From Brevibacterium atlanticum (lineage in GTDB: Bacteria; Actinomycetota; Actinomycetes; Actinomycetales; Brevibacteriaceae), in the NCBI RefSeq assembly GCF_011617245.1, contig NZ_CP050152.1:4082503-4146502 (forward strand): a stretch of DNA of 64,000 nucleotides, written 5' to 3'. A program made the translations under genes and the position numbers. Positions 17,444 through 26,142 of this stretch are shown piece after piece (the first letter of the stretch is position 1; every line of letters begins with the position of its first letter). A model generated the notes under the pieces. That model was given only the letters and a program-made list of their open reading frames with translations. It was not told where the DNA came from and searched no databases.

Positions 17444-18169
17444 AACGCGTGCACCGGCGGCGATGTGGGTGCCGAGGACCGCAGTGATCGCTCCGGCGAG
17501 GATGAGCGAGCCGAGCACGACGATCTGGAACTCGGCGGCCTCGAGCGGTGACGCACCTCCGAAGAGGGCGCCGACGAAGGCTCCGGGAAGCGTGACCAGT
17601 CCGGTGTTCTTCGTCTGATCGAGGTTCGGCAGCAGCGCCTCTCTGATGGATTCGCTGCGCAGACGCGCCACCGCCTGCCGAGGCTTGGCGCCGAGGGACA
17701 GCCACGCCTCGACCTCTCCGGATCCGGTGCGCAGGTTCGCGGCGAAGCGCCGCATCGACAGGGTCGCCACGGTCATGCAGGTGCCGGTGACGATCCCGGC
17801 GATGGCGATGACCCGCTCGAATTCCCGGTCGACGAGACCGAGGACCAGCACGAGCCCCAGAGTGGTCAGGGATCCGACGATGACACCGGTGACCGCGCCG
17901 AGGCGGCCGCGCGGCAACTGCCGGGCGCGCCGCAGGGAGGTCACCGAGGCGGTGGTGAGCATGAGGGCGATGAACGCGGCGACGGTCCACCACGCGTTGA
18001 GGGCACCGTGGAGAAGGAGCGCGACGAGGGCGAGCTGGACGACGGCACGCAGGATCGCGACGATGGGCAGCCACCCGAGCCCCACCTCGGCGAGGCGAAG
18101 GATGATCACCGCGATGACGACGAGCACGGCGATGCCCAGCAGCAGCGGCAGGACCTCGGCGATCAACAC
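17423..18169 (-). CDS. fetB: FetB-type ABC permease (UPF0014)
   Basis: A 248-residue polytopic membrane protein of the FetB/UPF0014 family, with about seven hydrophobic segments. Conserved family segments are seen in ATLSMRRF, the SLGA region and LVTLPGAFVGALFGG. In E. coli FetA (ATPase) and FetB form a metal exporter linked to iron homeostasis. No FetA ATPase is adjacent here, so the permease is an orphan in this window. Translation starts at GTG (18169). The next gene upstream is a TetR regulator on the same strand, ending at 18208. Confidence 0.85.
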   Translation of the reverse strand: MLIAEVLPLLLGIAVLVVIAVIILRLAEVGLGWLPIVAILRAVVQLALVALLLHGALNAWWTVAAFIALMLTTASVTSLRRARQLPRGRLGAVTGVIVGSLTTLGLVLVLGLVDREFERVIAIAGIVTGTCMTVATLSMRRFAANLRTGSGEVEAWLSLGAKPRQAVARLRSESIREALLPNLDQTKNTGLVTLPGAFVGALFGGASPLEAAEFQIVVLGSLILAGAITAVLGTHIAAGARVLLAPEQ

Positions 18170-18207
18170 GAGATCAGTCTATGGTCGCCGAGGCGGGGCA
18201 GGGCCGA

Positions 18208-18783
18208 TCAGTCCGCCAGCGTACCGGCCGCTCGCCCGAGGTCGGTGAGGGCGGTGTGAGCCAGTTCGCTGAGGTCGGTCTGGGGTCCGGCGTCGATCCA
18301 CGCCGCGTAGGCTTCACCGAACGCCACGGTGCCGAGGTGAGCGGCGATGATCGCGACCTGCCGCTCGACTCCACGCTCCTGCAGCGCCGATGCCATTCCG
18401 TCGGTGAGGGCACGATGCTTTGCGGCGTCTCGTTCCTGCAGTTCGACGTTCTCCGAGATCACGCGGCGGATCCGTGGACCGAGTTCGCGGTGGAACGGGG
18501 TCATCGACGACGAGACCTCGTCGAGTCCTGCGCGGACCGCCTCGAGTGGGCCGACTTCGGCGGGAGCCGAAGAGATGCCGTCGACCAAGAGTCGCAGCAT
18601 TTCGTCCTGGCCTGCCGCGAGGACTTCTCGCTTGTCGGGGAAATAGCGGAAGAAGGTGCTCTTCGTCAGTCCTGCACGCGCTGAGATCTCAGCGACCGTC
18701 ACACCGTCGAAGCCGTTTTCGGCGAACATGTCGAGAGCAGCGACGACGAGTCGATCGCGAGCATTCGGGGTCCAACGGGGCAT
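18208..18783 (-). CDS. TetR-family transcriptional regulator
   Basis: A 191-residue TetR-type repressor. The N-terminal helix-turn-helix covers about residues 8-55 (ISARAGLTKSTFFRYFPDKREVL pattern), followed by a helical ligand domain. The ATG at 18783 was chosen because the HTH begins within ten residues of it and upstream codons lie in the operator region. It is divergent from a Rossmann-fold reductase/epimerase gene. The shared 105-nt spacer holds two copies of a palindromic operator (18823-18867), a typical layout for a local repressor of the neighbouring enzyme. Confidence 0.9.
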   Translation of the reverse strand: MPRWTPNARDRLVVAALDMFAENGFDGVTVAEISARAGLTKSTFFRYFPDKREVLAAGQDEMLRLLVDGISSAPAEVGPLEAVRAGLDEVSSSMTPFHRELGPRIRRVISENVELQERDAAKHRALTDGMASALQERGVERQVAIIAAHLGTVAFGEAYAAWIDAGPQTDLSELAHTALTDLGRAAGTLAD

Positions 18784-18822
18784 GCCGTCATCGTAGCAAC
18801 GGGTGAGCACGCGATCGATGAC

Positions 18823-18867
18823 GGGACTGAGTCCCATCGCGGTGGTACCCTGATAAGACTCAGTCCC
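18823..18867. promoter_or_regulatory. Paired TetR operators
   Basis: GGGACTGAGTCCC at 18823-18835 is a palindrome around one central base. A second copy, GACTCAGTCCC, occupies 18857-18867, and both are followed by the extension RTCA when aligned. They lie between the divergent TetR and SDR genes, 40 nt and 22 nt from the respective starts, so binding would block both promoters. Confidence 0.75.
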
Positions 18868-18888
18868 ATCACTCGGCGAGGAGACACC

Positions 18889-19770
18889 ATGCACGTATTC
18901 ATCACAGGCGGCACCGGTCTGATCGGTTCTGCGGTCACCAAAGAACTCATCTCCAACGGCCATTCCGCGAGTATCCTCGCCCGGTCCGATGCGTCGGCCG
19001 AACGGGCGGCGGAACTCGGGGCGGCGGCGGTCCGTGGCGACCTCTCCTCTGCCGATGTCCTGCGTTCGGCCGCAGAGGCGGCCGACGGTGTCATCCACCT
19101 TGCCTTCCGCAACGATTTCAGTTCACCCGCAGCGCTGGCGGCCTCTGTCGAGGAGGAAGCTTCGGCGATCGACACTCTCGGCAGAATCCTCATCGGCTCG
19201 GACAAGCCCTTTGTCATGGTCGCAGGCACACCCGCTGTGACGGGCAGGACCGCGACCGAAGCGGACCCGCTTCCGACCGACGGCCCCGTCGGAGGGCGCA
19301 GCGTCGCGGTGACCCGAGCTCTCCGGTTCGGAGATCAGGGGGTACGCACCTCGGCGATCCGTCTGCCGCGAACCGTGCACGCCGACGGCGAGGGCGGTTT
19401 CGCCGGCCTGCTCGCGAACTTCGCGGAGGAATCAGGGATCTGCGGCTACCCTGGCGATGGCACCCAACGCTGGCCCGCGGTCCACGCCCAGGATGCTGCG
19501 GCCCTCTTCCGGCTCGCACTCGAGTCCGCTGAAGGTGGAACATCCTGGCATGCCGTCGCCGACGAGGGGGTGCGCGTCATCGACATCGCCGAGGTGCTCG
19601 GCCGCCGACTCGGACTGCCGGTGGGCACTGTGCCGGAGGAGAATTTCGGTCCGCTCGGGCCGATCTTCGCCACCGACCAGCCGGCGTCGAGTCAGCACAC
19701 TCGGTCCGCTCTCGGGTGGACGCCGACTCGGCCCGGACTGCTCGATGATCTCGAGAGCCTCACACGCTGA
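18889..19770 (+). CDS. NAD-dependent epimerase/reductase (extended SDR)
   Basis: A 293-residue extended short-chain dehydrogenase. The N-terminal Rossmann motif is GGTGLIGSAV (residues 7-16), typical of atypical/extended SDRs that bind NAD(P)H. The usual YxxxK pair is not obvious, so catalytic activity and substrate are uncertain. The start follows GGCGAGGAG with suitable spacing. The TetR repressor transcribed divergently probably controls it, suggesting response to a small hydrophobic compound. Confidence 0.85.
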   Translation: MHVFITGGTGLIGSAVTKELISNGHSASILARSDASAERAAELGAAAVRGDLSSADVLRSAAEAADGVIHLAFRNDFSSPAALAASVEEEASAIDTLGRILIGSDKPFVMVAGTPAVTGRTATEADPLPTDGPVGGRSVAVTRALRFGDQGVRTSAIRLPRTVHADGEGGFAGLLANFAEESGICGYPGDGTQRWPAVHAQDAAALFRLALESAEGGTSWHAVADEGVRVIDIAEVLGRRLGLPVGTVPEENFGPLGPIFATDQPASSQHTRSALGWTPTRPGLLDDLESLTR

Positions 19771-19789
19771 GGCGCACCGGCCGAACCCC

Positions 19790-20851
19790 TCACCCGACGA
19801 GGTCGGTGATCGGCCTATCGGCGTTGATGGCGGCGAAGACCTCGTCGGCCTGTGCGGATTTGACCACACGGTTCGGGTCTTCCGGGGCCGGGGTCCAGGG
19901 CATGATGTCGAAGGTGATGTCATCCTTGGGCACCGCGGCAACAGTCGAAGCCAGCGAGGCCAGCGACGAGACCGAGTCGAGGTCCTCGTCGACCTCGAGC
20001 GAGGAGGTCACGGCGTCGAGGAAGGAGTAGAGGCGGTCGGGGCGGGTGAGCACGTGGCTGCTCTTGGCCCGGTCGATGATGGCGTTCATGACCATCTGCT
20101 GGTTGCCCATGCGGGAGATGTCGCTGCCGTCGCCGACGGCGTGCCGGGTGCGGGCCAGGGCGAGCGCATCGGTTCCCCCGATCGTCTGCTCGCCGGCAGG
20201 CAGGTCGAGGTTCGCCTTCGGGTCCTTCAGCGGTTCGTCGAGGTCGACGGTGATCCCGTCGAGCGCGTCGACGATCGCGGCGAACCCGTCGAAGTCGACG
20301 TTGATGAAGTGGTCGACGCGCACGCCGGTGAGTGATTCGGCCGCCGAGACCGAGCATGCCGGTCCGCCGTTGAGTGCGGAGTTGATCATCCCGTGCACGG
20401 CCTGCGTGGCCCCGTGGCCGGTGTCGTCGCAGGCGGGAATGTCCATGATCGTGTCACGCGGGATCTGGACGGCGTCGATGCGGCTGCCGTCGGCGGCGAT
20501 GTGGGCGAGGATCATCGCATCGCTGCGCGCTCCCTCGGCGCTGCCGTATCCCGACGCCGAGGCGGCCCCCGAGTCGTCCTGTGCCGACGCGAGATCCCTG
20601 GTGTCGGAGCCGATGATGAGCACATTGGTCTCGTCGGTGAGCTTCTCGGGAACATCGGTACCATCATGGGCGCGCAGAGCCGAGGAGGAGATGTTCGCGC
20701 CGAGGTTGTGCACCACGATCGCGATCGTCAGCGGAGCCGCGATGACGAGGATCGCTGCCACCGCCACGAAGGTCCGTCGCCTGCGGTACTTCGCGGCCAG
20801 ACGCCGGCGACGTCGGGGTCCGATGGTCAGAGGTGCGTCTCGGTTGTCCAC
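19790..20851 (-). CDS. LCP-family cell-wall ligase (LytR-CpsA-Psr)
   Basis: A 353-residue LytR-CpsA-Psr protein. A short basic cytoplasmic segment precedes one transmembrane helix (TFVAVAAILVIAAPLTIAIV), and the extracytoplasmic catalytic domain contains NVLIIGSDTRD, the RSDAMILAH segment and IPRDT. Such enzymes attach glycopolymers such as arabinogalactan or teichoic acids to peptidoglycan from polyprenyl-phosphate carriers. The GTG at 20851 is preferred, with AGGAG upstream. An upstream ATG at 20923 would put a 32-bp palindrome inside the coding region and adds residues with no family character. Confidence 0.87.
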   Translation of the reverse strand: MDNRDAPLTIGPRRRRRLAAKYRRRRTFVAVAAILVIAAPLTIAIVVHNLGANISSSALRAHDGTDVPEKLTDETNVLIIGSDTRDLASAQDDSGAASASGYGSAEGARSDAMILAHIAADGSRIDAVQIPRDTIMDIPACDDTGHGATQAVHGMINSALNGGPACSVSAAESLTGVRVDHFINVDFDGFAAIVDALDGITVDLDEPLKDPKANLDLPAGEQTIGGTDALALARTRHAVGDGSDISRMGNQQMVMNAIIDRAKSSHVLTRPDRLYSFLDAVTSSLEVDEDLDSVSSLASLASTVAAVPKDDITFDIMPWTPAPEDPNRVVKSAQADEVFAAINADRPITDLVG

Positions 20852-20884
20852 GGTTTGGGCGGCTCCTGCGTTGGGGATAGTGGC

Positions 20885-20916
20885 AGATTGTATGCAAAAC
20901 GTTTTGCATACAATCT
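20885..20916. promoter_or_regulatory. 32-bp perfect palindromic operator
   Basis: AGATTGTATGCAAAAC followed by its exact complement; the centre is AAAACGTTTT. It lies 34 nt upstream of the LCP start. A LacI-type (central CpG) or GntR-type (TTGTATGCA arms) regulator would be expected. No such regulator gene is in the window near it. Confidence 0.8.
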
Positions 20917-21442
20917 TAGACACGGAGGGTCGAGCTTCTCAGCGATTCTGCGTCACTGTGTGCCATCTCTCGACGGCGATCGCGCTTGTGAACACCGTCT
21001 GTGCCGACGACCGCCGAACTTTCTGTTAGGCTTGAAGAGTTCTCGCACAGCATCGTGCGGAGCAGGTGGTGCCTCACAGAGCAGGTAGGTTCAGCTCGGC
21101 ACCATGTGTTTGCCCGTCGGCGCGTGTCTGCCTTCCGCGCCCCTCATGATTTTCATATTTCCCATCTCAGTCGTCTGACGCTCAGTCACCTGGCGACTTC
21201 CGTCCAGCACTTTCGAGTGCATGATCGAAACCGAGCATCCCCACGATTTCGTCCGAGACAGAGAACTCTCTCCAGAGCACTCACGACCGCATCGGAATCC
21301 GAGGTCCCGGTTCACCCACAGTTTTTCGCTGGACCTGCGTCCAAGACTCAGTCCATCCAGCGGGAAAGCCGGATCCAGCAATGGATTCGACCATCACGAC
21401 CGCACCAGCGGTCTTCAGTTAAAAAATAAGGATACAAAGATT
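20917..21442 (+). other. Long leader region of the cold-shock gene
   Basis: No gene is seen in this 526-nt stretch. A possible -10 TAGGCT (21027-21032) would give a 5' leader of about 400 nt; a -35 is not clear. The leader contains a UUCG-capped hairpin (GCACT, TTCG, AGTGC at 21207-21220). The 20 nt before the start codon are very AT-rich. Long structured leaders are common in cspA-type genes. Confidence 0.4.
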
Positions 21443-21646
21443 ATGGCAACAGGTACCGTGAAATGGTTCAACGCGGAAAAGGGTTTCGGATTCATCCAGC
21501 CTGACGACGGTTCGGCTGACGTGTTCACCCACTTCTCCGCGATCGAGGCCACCGGCTACCGCGAGCTCACCGAGGGTCAGAACGTCGAGTTCGACTCGGA
21601 GATGGGCTCCAAGGGCCTGCAGGCGACTCGCGTCCGCGGCCTCTGA
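21443..21646 (+). CDS. cspA: Cold-shock protein, CspA family
   Basis: A 67-residue cold-shock-domain protein. RNP1-like KGFGFI and RNP2-like VFTHF motifs are present, with the typical TGTVKWFN start. It binds single-stranded nucleic acid and acts as an RNA chaperone. AAGGA (21428-21432) precedes the ATG by 10 nt. It is a single-gene unit with a long leader and its own terminator region. Length is exactly that of the actinobacterial family. Confidence 0.96.
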   Translation: MATGTVKWFNAEKGFGFIQPDDGSADVFTHFSAIEATGYRELTEGQNVEFDSEMGSKGLQATRVRGL

Positions 21647-21697
21647 GACTCCCTGAGAGTCTCTCCTAGAGACTTTGCGGGTCTCAATCGAGACCTC
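21645..21697 (+). terminator. Terminator region after the cold-shock gene
   Basis: Several alternative small hairpins: GAGACTC/GAGTCTC (21645-21663), AGTCTC/GAGACT followed by TT (21658-21676), and GGTCTC/GAGACC just after. The first two are mutually exclusive, giving an attenuator-like arrangement, but ordinary termination is the simplest reading. Confidence 0.6.
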
Positions 21698-21856
21698 TGA
21701 GCAACACCGGCGATCCTTCGCCCGGACAACCGTCCGATCCGGTATCCCCGGACCCGGTCGGCTGCTGGGCGGAGGATCGCCGTTTCTGTGTCGCGGACCG
21801 AGTGCTCGGCGCAGAGCGGGCCTCACCGGTTGCGACCGCGGCGATCCGATCCTGAT

Positions 21857-22501
21857 TCAGCTGTGTTCGAGCAGCTCGAGGAAGTCCTCGACACCGCTGA
21901 GTCCGATGTCGTCGCGCCGCCTCGTCTCCCACGCCTCACGGGTGAGTCTCCATCGCTGGATCAGCCCGGGTTCGCCTCGGCGGATGTCCCATTCGACTCC
22001 GTTGTGTTCGTACCCGAGCGCCTCGGAGACGCGGTTCGACCCGATGTTGTCGACGAAGGCATCGGAGGCGGCTTCTCGGGCGCCGAGCCCGGCGAAGGCG
22101 AGGTGGAGCATGGCGCTGCGCATCTCGGTGCCCAGCCCACGCCCGCGCACATCGGTCGAGAGCCAGGAGAACGAGAGCACCGTGCCGCACGTGTCGAACT
22201 TCTCCGCGATGAGGTCCTGCATGCCCACGGCCTCACCGTCGACGAGGACGGCGAAGGCCAGTCTGAACTCGGAGCGCGAGAATCGGCCGCGGCCGCGCCA
22301 CACGCTCTGCAGCCACTTGTTGACTCGTGCGGTGGGGTCCGATTCGTAGAAGGACATCGGGTCGTCATAGGGGGCGGGCTCGGCGAAGACCTTGCCGTCG
22401 CGCACCAGCGGGGCGAGCGCCGCAAGCATGTCATCACCGGCACCGACGAGCTCGAGTCGGGGCGTCGTCACCCGGATCTGCAGTGGCGCGTAGCCGATCA
22501 T
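21857..22501 (-). CDS. GNAT-family N-acetyltransferase
   Basis: A 214-residue acetyltransferase of the RimJ/RimL-like GNAT group. The acetyl-CoA segment is near VRGRGLGTEMRSAML (about residues 117-131), followed by the family's late motif NIGSNRVSEALGYEHNG. The acceptor is unknown. The start at 22501 has both GGAGTC and, overlapping it, TAGGTT (22508-22513) 6 nt before the ATG, so either a very short leader or a leaderless message is possible. Divergent from the HAD hydrolase gene. Confidence 0.87.
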   Translation of the reverse strand: MIGYAPLQIRVTTPRLELVGAGDDMLAALAPLVRDGKVFAEPAPYDDPMSFYESDPTARVNKWLQSVWRGRGRFSRSEFRLAFAVLVDGEAVGMQDLIAEKFDTCGTVLSFSWLSTDVRGRGLGTEMRSAMLHLAFAGLGAREAASDAFVDNIGSNRVSEALGYEHNGVEWDIRRGEPGLIQRWRLTREAWETRRRDDIGLSGVEDFLELLEHS

Positions 22502-22636
22502 GACTCCAACCTAGGCGAGCACTGACGATTCCACAATGGTCCGATGATGTCATGTGCCACGAACATCATCCGCGAGGGCCACGATGTTCTGTAGCGTAGG
22601 AGTCCGAAGCCGAATCCTCACCGAAGGAGACCCGCG

Positions 22637-23272
22637 ATGCCGCAGTCCACCGACCAGAAACCCACGACCGTCGTCTTCGATCTCGGAAACGTGCTCATCG
22701 GATGGGACCAGACCGGCCCGCTCGCTGACCGGATGAGTGCAGAGCAGTGGCGCGCCTTCGCCGAGGAGGCCGATTTCGCGGCCCTCAACACCGCCTCGGA
22801 CAGCGGCGTCCCCGTCGCCGAGGTGATCGCTCGCGCGGCCGCGGTCGATGAGCGACACGGTGAGATCGTCTCCCGCTACTACGAGCGCTTCGAGGATTCG
22901 CTGACCGGTCCGATCGAGGGCATGGCCGAGGTCGTCGCCGAACTCAAGGACTCGGGAGCCCGGCTCCTCGGGCTCTCGAACTGGGCGGCCGAAACCTTCC
23001 ACCATGCGCCCGCCGTCGCCCCGGCCATCGACGAACTCGAAGACGTTATAGTCTCCGGACGGGAGAAGCTCATCAAACCCGATCCGGCGATCTTCGAACT
23101 GCTGCTCGAGCGCTTCGATCTCGACCCCGCCAAGACCCTGTTCGTCGATGACCTGCCGGCGAACATCGAGGCGGCCAGGCAACTCGGCTTCATCGGTCAC
23201 GTGTTCACGGACGCACAGTCGCTGCGCCGGGAGCTTGAAGATCTCGGGCTGCTCGAGTCGAGTCCTTCTTAA
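22637..23272 (+). CDS. HAD-superfamily hydrolase
   Basis: A 211-residue HAD-IA hydrolase. Motif I is VVFDLGNVLIGWD, where the second catalytic acid is replaced: DLGNV rather than DxD, as in several epoxide-hydrolase-N/YihX-like members. Motif II is in GLSNW, motif III Lys in GREKLIKPDP, and motif IV LFVDDLPANIEAA. The fold and spacing match YihX-type alpha-D-glucose-1-phosphatases, but the substrate is not assigned. Clear AAGGAG before the ATG. It is followed after 98 nt by a same-strand peptidase gene. Confidence 0.9.
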   Translation: MPQSTDQKPTTVVFDLGNVLIGWDQTGPLADRMSAEQWRAFAEEADFAALNTASDSGVPVAEVIARAAAVDERHGEIVSRYYERFEDSLTGPIEGMAEVVAELKDSGARLLGLSNWAAETFHHAPAVAPAIDELEDVIVSGREKLIKPDPAIFELLLERFDLDPAKTLFVDDLPANIEAARQLGFIGHVFTDAQSLRRELEDLGLLESSPS

Positions 23273-23370
23273 CGCATTCGGCTGACGCCTGACGCATTCG
23301 AATCCACGCTGGTAGCGTGAGTATCGTCCGCATCCGGACTGCCCGGGCGGCACACGAGCGAGGAGAAGTG

Positions 23371-24507
23371 ATGACGACACCGGAATTCCTGGACAGCATC
23401 GACTCACAGCTCGCGTGGCAGCGTGATCTCTACAGGCACTTCCACCAGCATCCGGAGCTCAGCCTCGAGGAGCATCAGACCGCCGAGCGCATCGAGTCCG
23501 AACTCACCGACCTGGGACTCGAGGTCAAACGCATCGGGGACACCGGACTCGATTACGCATCCACCGTCGAGGGGGTCATGCACGCCTGCGGACACGATAT
23601 GCACGCGACTGCCCTCCTCGGTGCCGTGAGGCTCCTCAACGAGAACCGAAACGCCTGGTCGGGCACCTATATCGCACTCTTCCAGCCGGCCGAGGAGAAC
23701 GCGGCCGGCGCGAAGGCGATGATCGACGACGGCCTGACAACGGCGGTGCCGAAACCCGATGTCGCCCTTGCTCAGCACGTCATGCCGATGCCCGCGGGGC
23801 GAATCTTCACCGCCTCGGGCCCGGTGATGTCGGCCGGCGATTCGGTGAAGATCACGGTCTTCGGCCGTGGCGCGCACGGGTCGATGCCGCACCTGTCGGT
23901 CGATCCGGTCGTGCTCGCGGCCTCGATCGTGCTCCGACTGCAGACGATCGTCTCGCGGGAGACCGAACCGGGCGAGTTCGCCGTCGTCACCGTCGGTGCC
24001 TCGAATGCGGGTTCGAAGTCGAACATCATTCCCGACCGGGCCGAACTCCTGCTCAATGTGCGCACCTACGACACCGCGGTCCGGCAGCGCGTGATCGACT
24101 CGATCGAACGCATCGTCCGCGGCGAATGCGAAGCGGCCGGATCGCCGAAGGAACCGACCTTCGAATACTTCGACCAGTTCCCACTGACGGACAACAGTGA
24201 GGCCGTCAACGACACCGTCACTGAGGCGCTCACCGGCTACTTCGGCGACGAGGTGGTGCAGCCCGCCACTCCAGCGACCGCCTCGGAGGACTTCAGCGAA
24301 CTGCCCACCGCCTTCGGCATCCCCTACGCCTACTGGTTCGTCGGCTCCTTCGATGCCGAGAAGTACAAAGACGCCGAGGAGGCGGGAACCGTGCTCACGG
24401 ACGTTCCGGCCAACCATTCGCCGTTCTTCGCACCCGAGATCGATCCGACCCTCGAGATCGCGACGAAGGCGCAGGCCATCGGCGCACTGGCCTACCTCGG
24501 CGGCTGA
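23371..24507 (+). CDS. M20D-family amidohydrolase
   Basis: A 378-residue M20D aminoacylase/hippurate-hydrolase-type metallopeptidase. The metal-site segment HACGHDMHATA is at about residues 72-82, the Glu pair in QPAEENAAGA, and the dimerisation domain includes the GAHGSMPH motif. It hydrolyses N-acyl amino acids or similar amides. The ATG at 23371 follows GAGGAGAAGTG directly, whereas an earlier ATG has no such site. It converges with the acetyltransferase gene 7 nt downstream. Confidence 0.9.
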   Translation: MTTPEFLDSIDSQLAWQRDLYRHFHQHPELSLEEHQTAERIESELTDLGLEVKRIGDTGLDYASTVEGVMHACGHDMHATALLGAVRLLNENRNAWSGTYIALFQPAEENAAGAKAMIDDGLTTAVPKPDVALAQHVMPMPAGRIFTASGPVMSAGDSVKITVFGRGAHGSMPHLSVDPVVLAASIVLRLQTIVSRETEPGEFAVVTVGASNAGSKSNIIPDRAELLLNVRTYDTAVRQRVIDSIERIVRGECEAAGSPKEPTFEYFDQFPLTDNSEAVNDTVTEALTGYFGDEVVQPATPATASEDFSELPTAFGIPYAYWFVGSFDAEKYKDAEEAGTVLTDVPANHSPFFAPEIDPTLEIATKAQAIGALAYLGG

Positions 24508-24513
24508 CGCCTG

Positions 24514-25083
24514 TCACTCACCCACGGTGCGCACGACGTGTGCCGGTGATCCGACCACGACGGTGCCGGCGGGAACATCCCGGGTCACCACTGCTGCCGC
24601 GGCGACGACCGCATCGTCGCCGATGGTGATCCCCGGCAGGACCGTCACATTCGACCCGATCCAGACATTGCGGCCGATGACGATGGGGTCCGGGTGCATA
24701 TCGGCGCGACGGTCCGGTTCCATTCCGTGGTTGAGGGTGGCGAGGACGGTGTTGTGCCCGATGAGGGAGTCATCACCGATCGTGATGCCGCCCTGGTCTT
24801 GGAAGCTGCACCCGGAATTGATGAACACCCGCTGACCGATGGTGATGTTCTGCCCGAAGTCTGTGCGAAACGGCGGGAACAGCATCACGGACTTATCGAT
24901 CGGCCGACCGGTCAGCTCCGCCAACAGGGCCCGAACCTCATCAGGTTCGTGATACTCACCGTTGATCTCGGCCGTGATCCGCAGAGCTCTCTGACTGCTG
25001 CGGTGCATCACCTCATGCAGGGGCGAGCCGCCCGTGATCGTCTCTCCGGCATTGAGCGCGTTCAGTAGATCAGCTGTGTCCAC
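24514..25083 (-). CDS. Maltose/galactoside O-acetyltransferase-like protein
   Basis: A 189-residue left-handed beta-helix acetyltransferase of the Maa/LacA type. The N-terminal Mac domain is followed by hexapeptide repeats from about residue 75 (ITIGQRVFINSG, IGHNTVLATLNHG with the catalytic His, IGRNVWIGSNVTVLPG, IGDDAVVAAAAVV). The sugar acceptor is unknown. Start GTG at 25083, with AAAGG upstream; longer readings have no family similarity. Last of three same-strand genes headed by an XRE regulator. Confidence 0.9.
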   Translation of the reverse strand: MDTADLLNALNAGETITGGSPLHEVMHRSSQRALRITAEINGEYHEPDEVRALLAELTGRPIDKSVMLFPPFRTDFGQNITIGQRVFINSGCSFQDQGGITIGDDSLIGHNTVLATLNHGMEPDRRADMHPDPIVIGRNVWIGSNVTVLPGITIGDDAVVAAAAVVTRDVPAGTVVVGSPAHVVRTVGE

Positions 25084-25117
25084 GGTGTCACCTTTCCTGT
25101 GCTCGGCAATGATGGTT

Positions 25118-26140
25118 TCAGGGTCGCAGCAGAACCTTGATGGCTTCGCGGCTGTCCATCGCCGCATACGCGGCCGCGGCGTCGTCGAGACTCATCGCCT
25201 TGTCGAAGACCTTCCCCGGCTCGATTCTCCTGTTCCAGATGAGGTCGATGAGGTCAGGCAGGAATCGGCGTACCGGTGCCGGTCCGCCGTGCAGATGCAC
25301 GAGTCCGAAGAACAGTTCTCCCCCGGGCAGCTCGACATCATGTGAGACTCCGACATAGCCGACGTGCCCGCCGGGGCGGGTCGAGCGGATCGCCTGCATC
25401 ATCGACTCCTGAGAGCCGACCGCTTCGATGGCGCTGTCGACTCCGAGTCCGCCGGTGAGCTCCTTGATCTTGGACACACCGTCGTCGCTGCGCTCCTCCA
25501 CGATGTGAGTGGCACCGAAATCCCTGGCAAGATTCTGCCGATCCGCGTGCCGACTCATCGCGATGATCGTCTCCGCACCCATCTGCTTCGCAGCGAGAAC
25601 ACCCATGAGACCGACGGCGCCATCGCCGATGACGGCGACTGACTTCCCGGGCCCCGCCTCGGCGGCATCGGCTGCGAACCACCCGGTGCCCAGCACATCG
25701 GAGGCGGCGAGCAGCGAGGGGATGAGGTCGTCATCGGGTTGACCCGGAGTGGCGACCAACGTGCCGTCGGCGAAGGGGATGCGAGCGAATTCGGCCTGAG
25801 TGCCGATGCTTCCGTCCACGAATGTCCCGTTGACGCACCGCGACTGATAGCCGGCGGCGCAGATCGGGCAGGTATTGTCGGAGATGACGAATGATCCGAC
25901 GACGAAGTCTCCGGGCTTCACAGTGCGGACCTCACCGCCGACCTCCTCGACGATGCCGACGTATTCGTGCCCCATAAGCAGACCGTCAGGTGTGTCCGCG
26001 CCGCGATAGGGCCAGAGGTCGGATCCGCAGACGCAGGCGGCCACGATGCGGATGATGGCGTCGGTGGGCTCTTGGATCTCGGGATCGGGTCGATCCTCGA
26101 CCCGCACATCGCCGGGTCCGTGCATGATGATTCCACGCAT
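25118..26140 (-). CDS. Zinc-dependent alcohol dehydrogenase family protein
   Basis: A 340-residue medium-chain dehydrogenase. The catalytic zinc site is CVCGSDLWPYRG with GHEYVG. The structural-zinc loop is reduced to CPICAAGYQSRC (three cysteines visible). The Rossmann motif is VIGDGAVG. NAD(P)-dependent oxidation of an alcohol is expected; substrate unknown. The ATG at 26140 follows AAAGGA and lies 2 nt after the stop of the XRE/MmyB regulator, so both are co-transcribed and the regulator probably controls this enzyme. Confidence 0.9.
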   Translation of the reverse strand: MRGIIMHGPGDVRVEDRPDPEIQEPTDAIIRIVAACVCGSDLWPYRGADTPDGLLMGHEYVGIVEEVGGEVRTVKPGDFVVGSFVISDNTCPICAAGYQSRCVNGTFVDGSIGTQAEFARIPFADGTLVATPGQPDDDLIPSLLAASDVLGTGWFAADAAEAGPGKSVAVIGDGAVGLMGVLAAKQMGAETIIAMSRHADRQNLARDFGATHIVEERSDDGVSKIKELTGGLGVDSAIEAVGSQESMMQAIRSTRPGGHVGYVGVSHDVELPGGELFFGLVHLHGGPAPVRRFLPDLIDLIWNRRIEPGKVFDKAMSLDDAAAAYAAMDSREAIKVLLRP

Positions 26141-26142
26141 GG

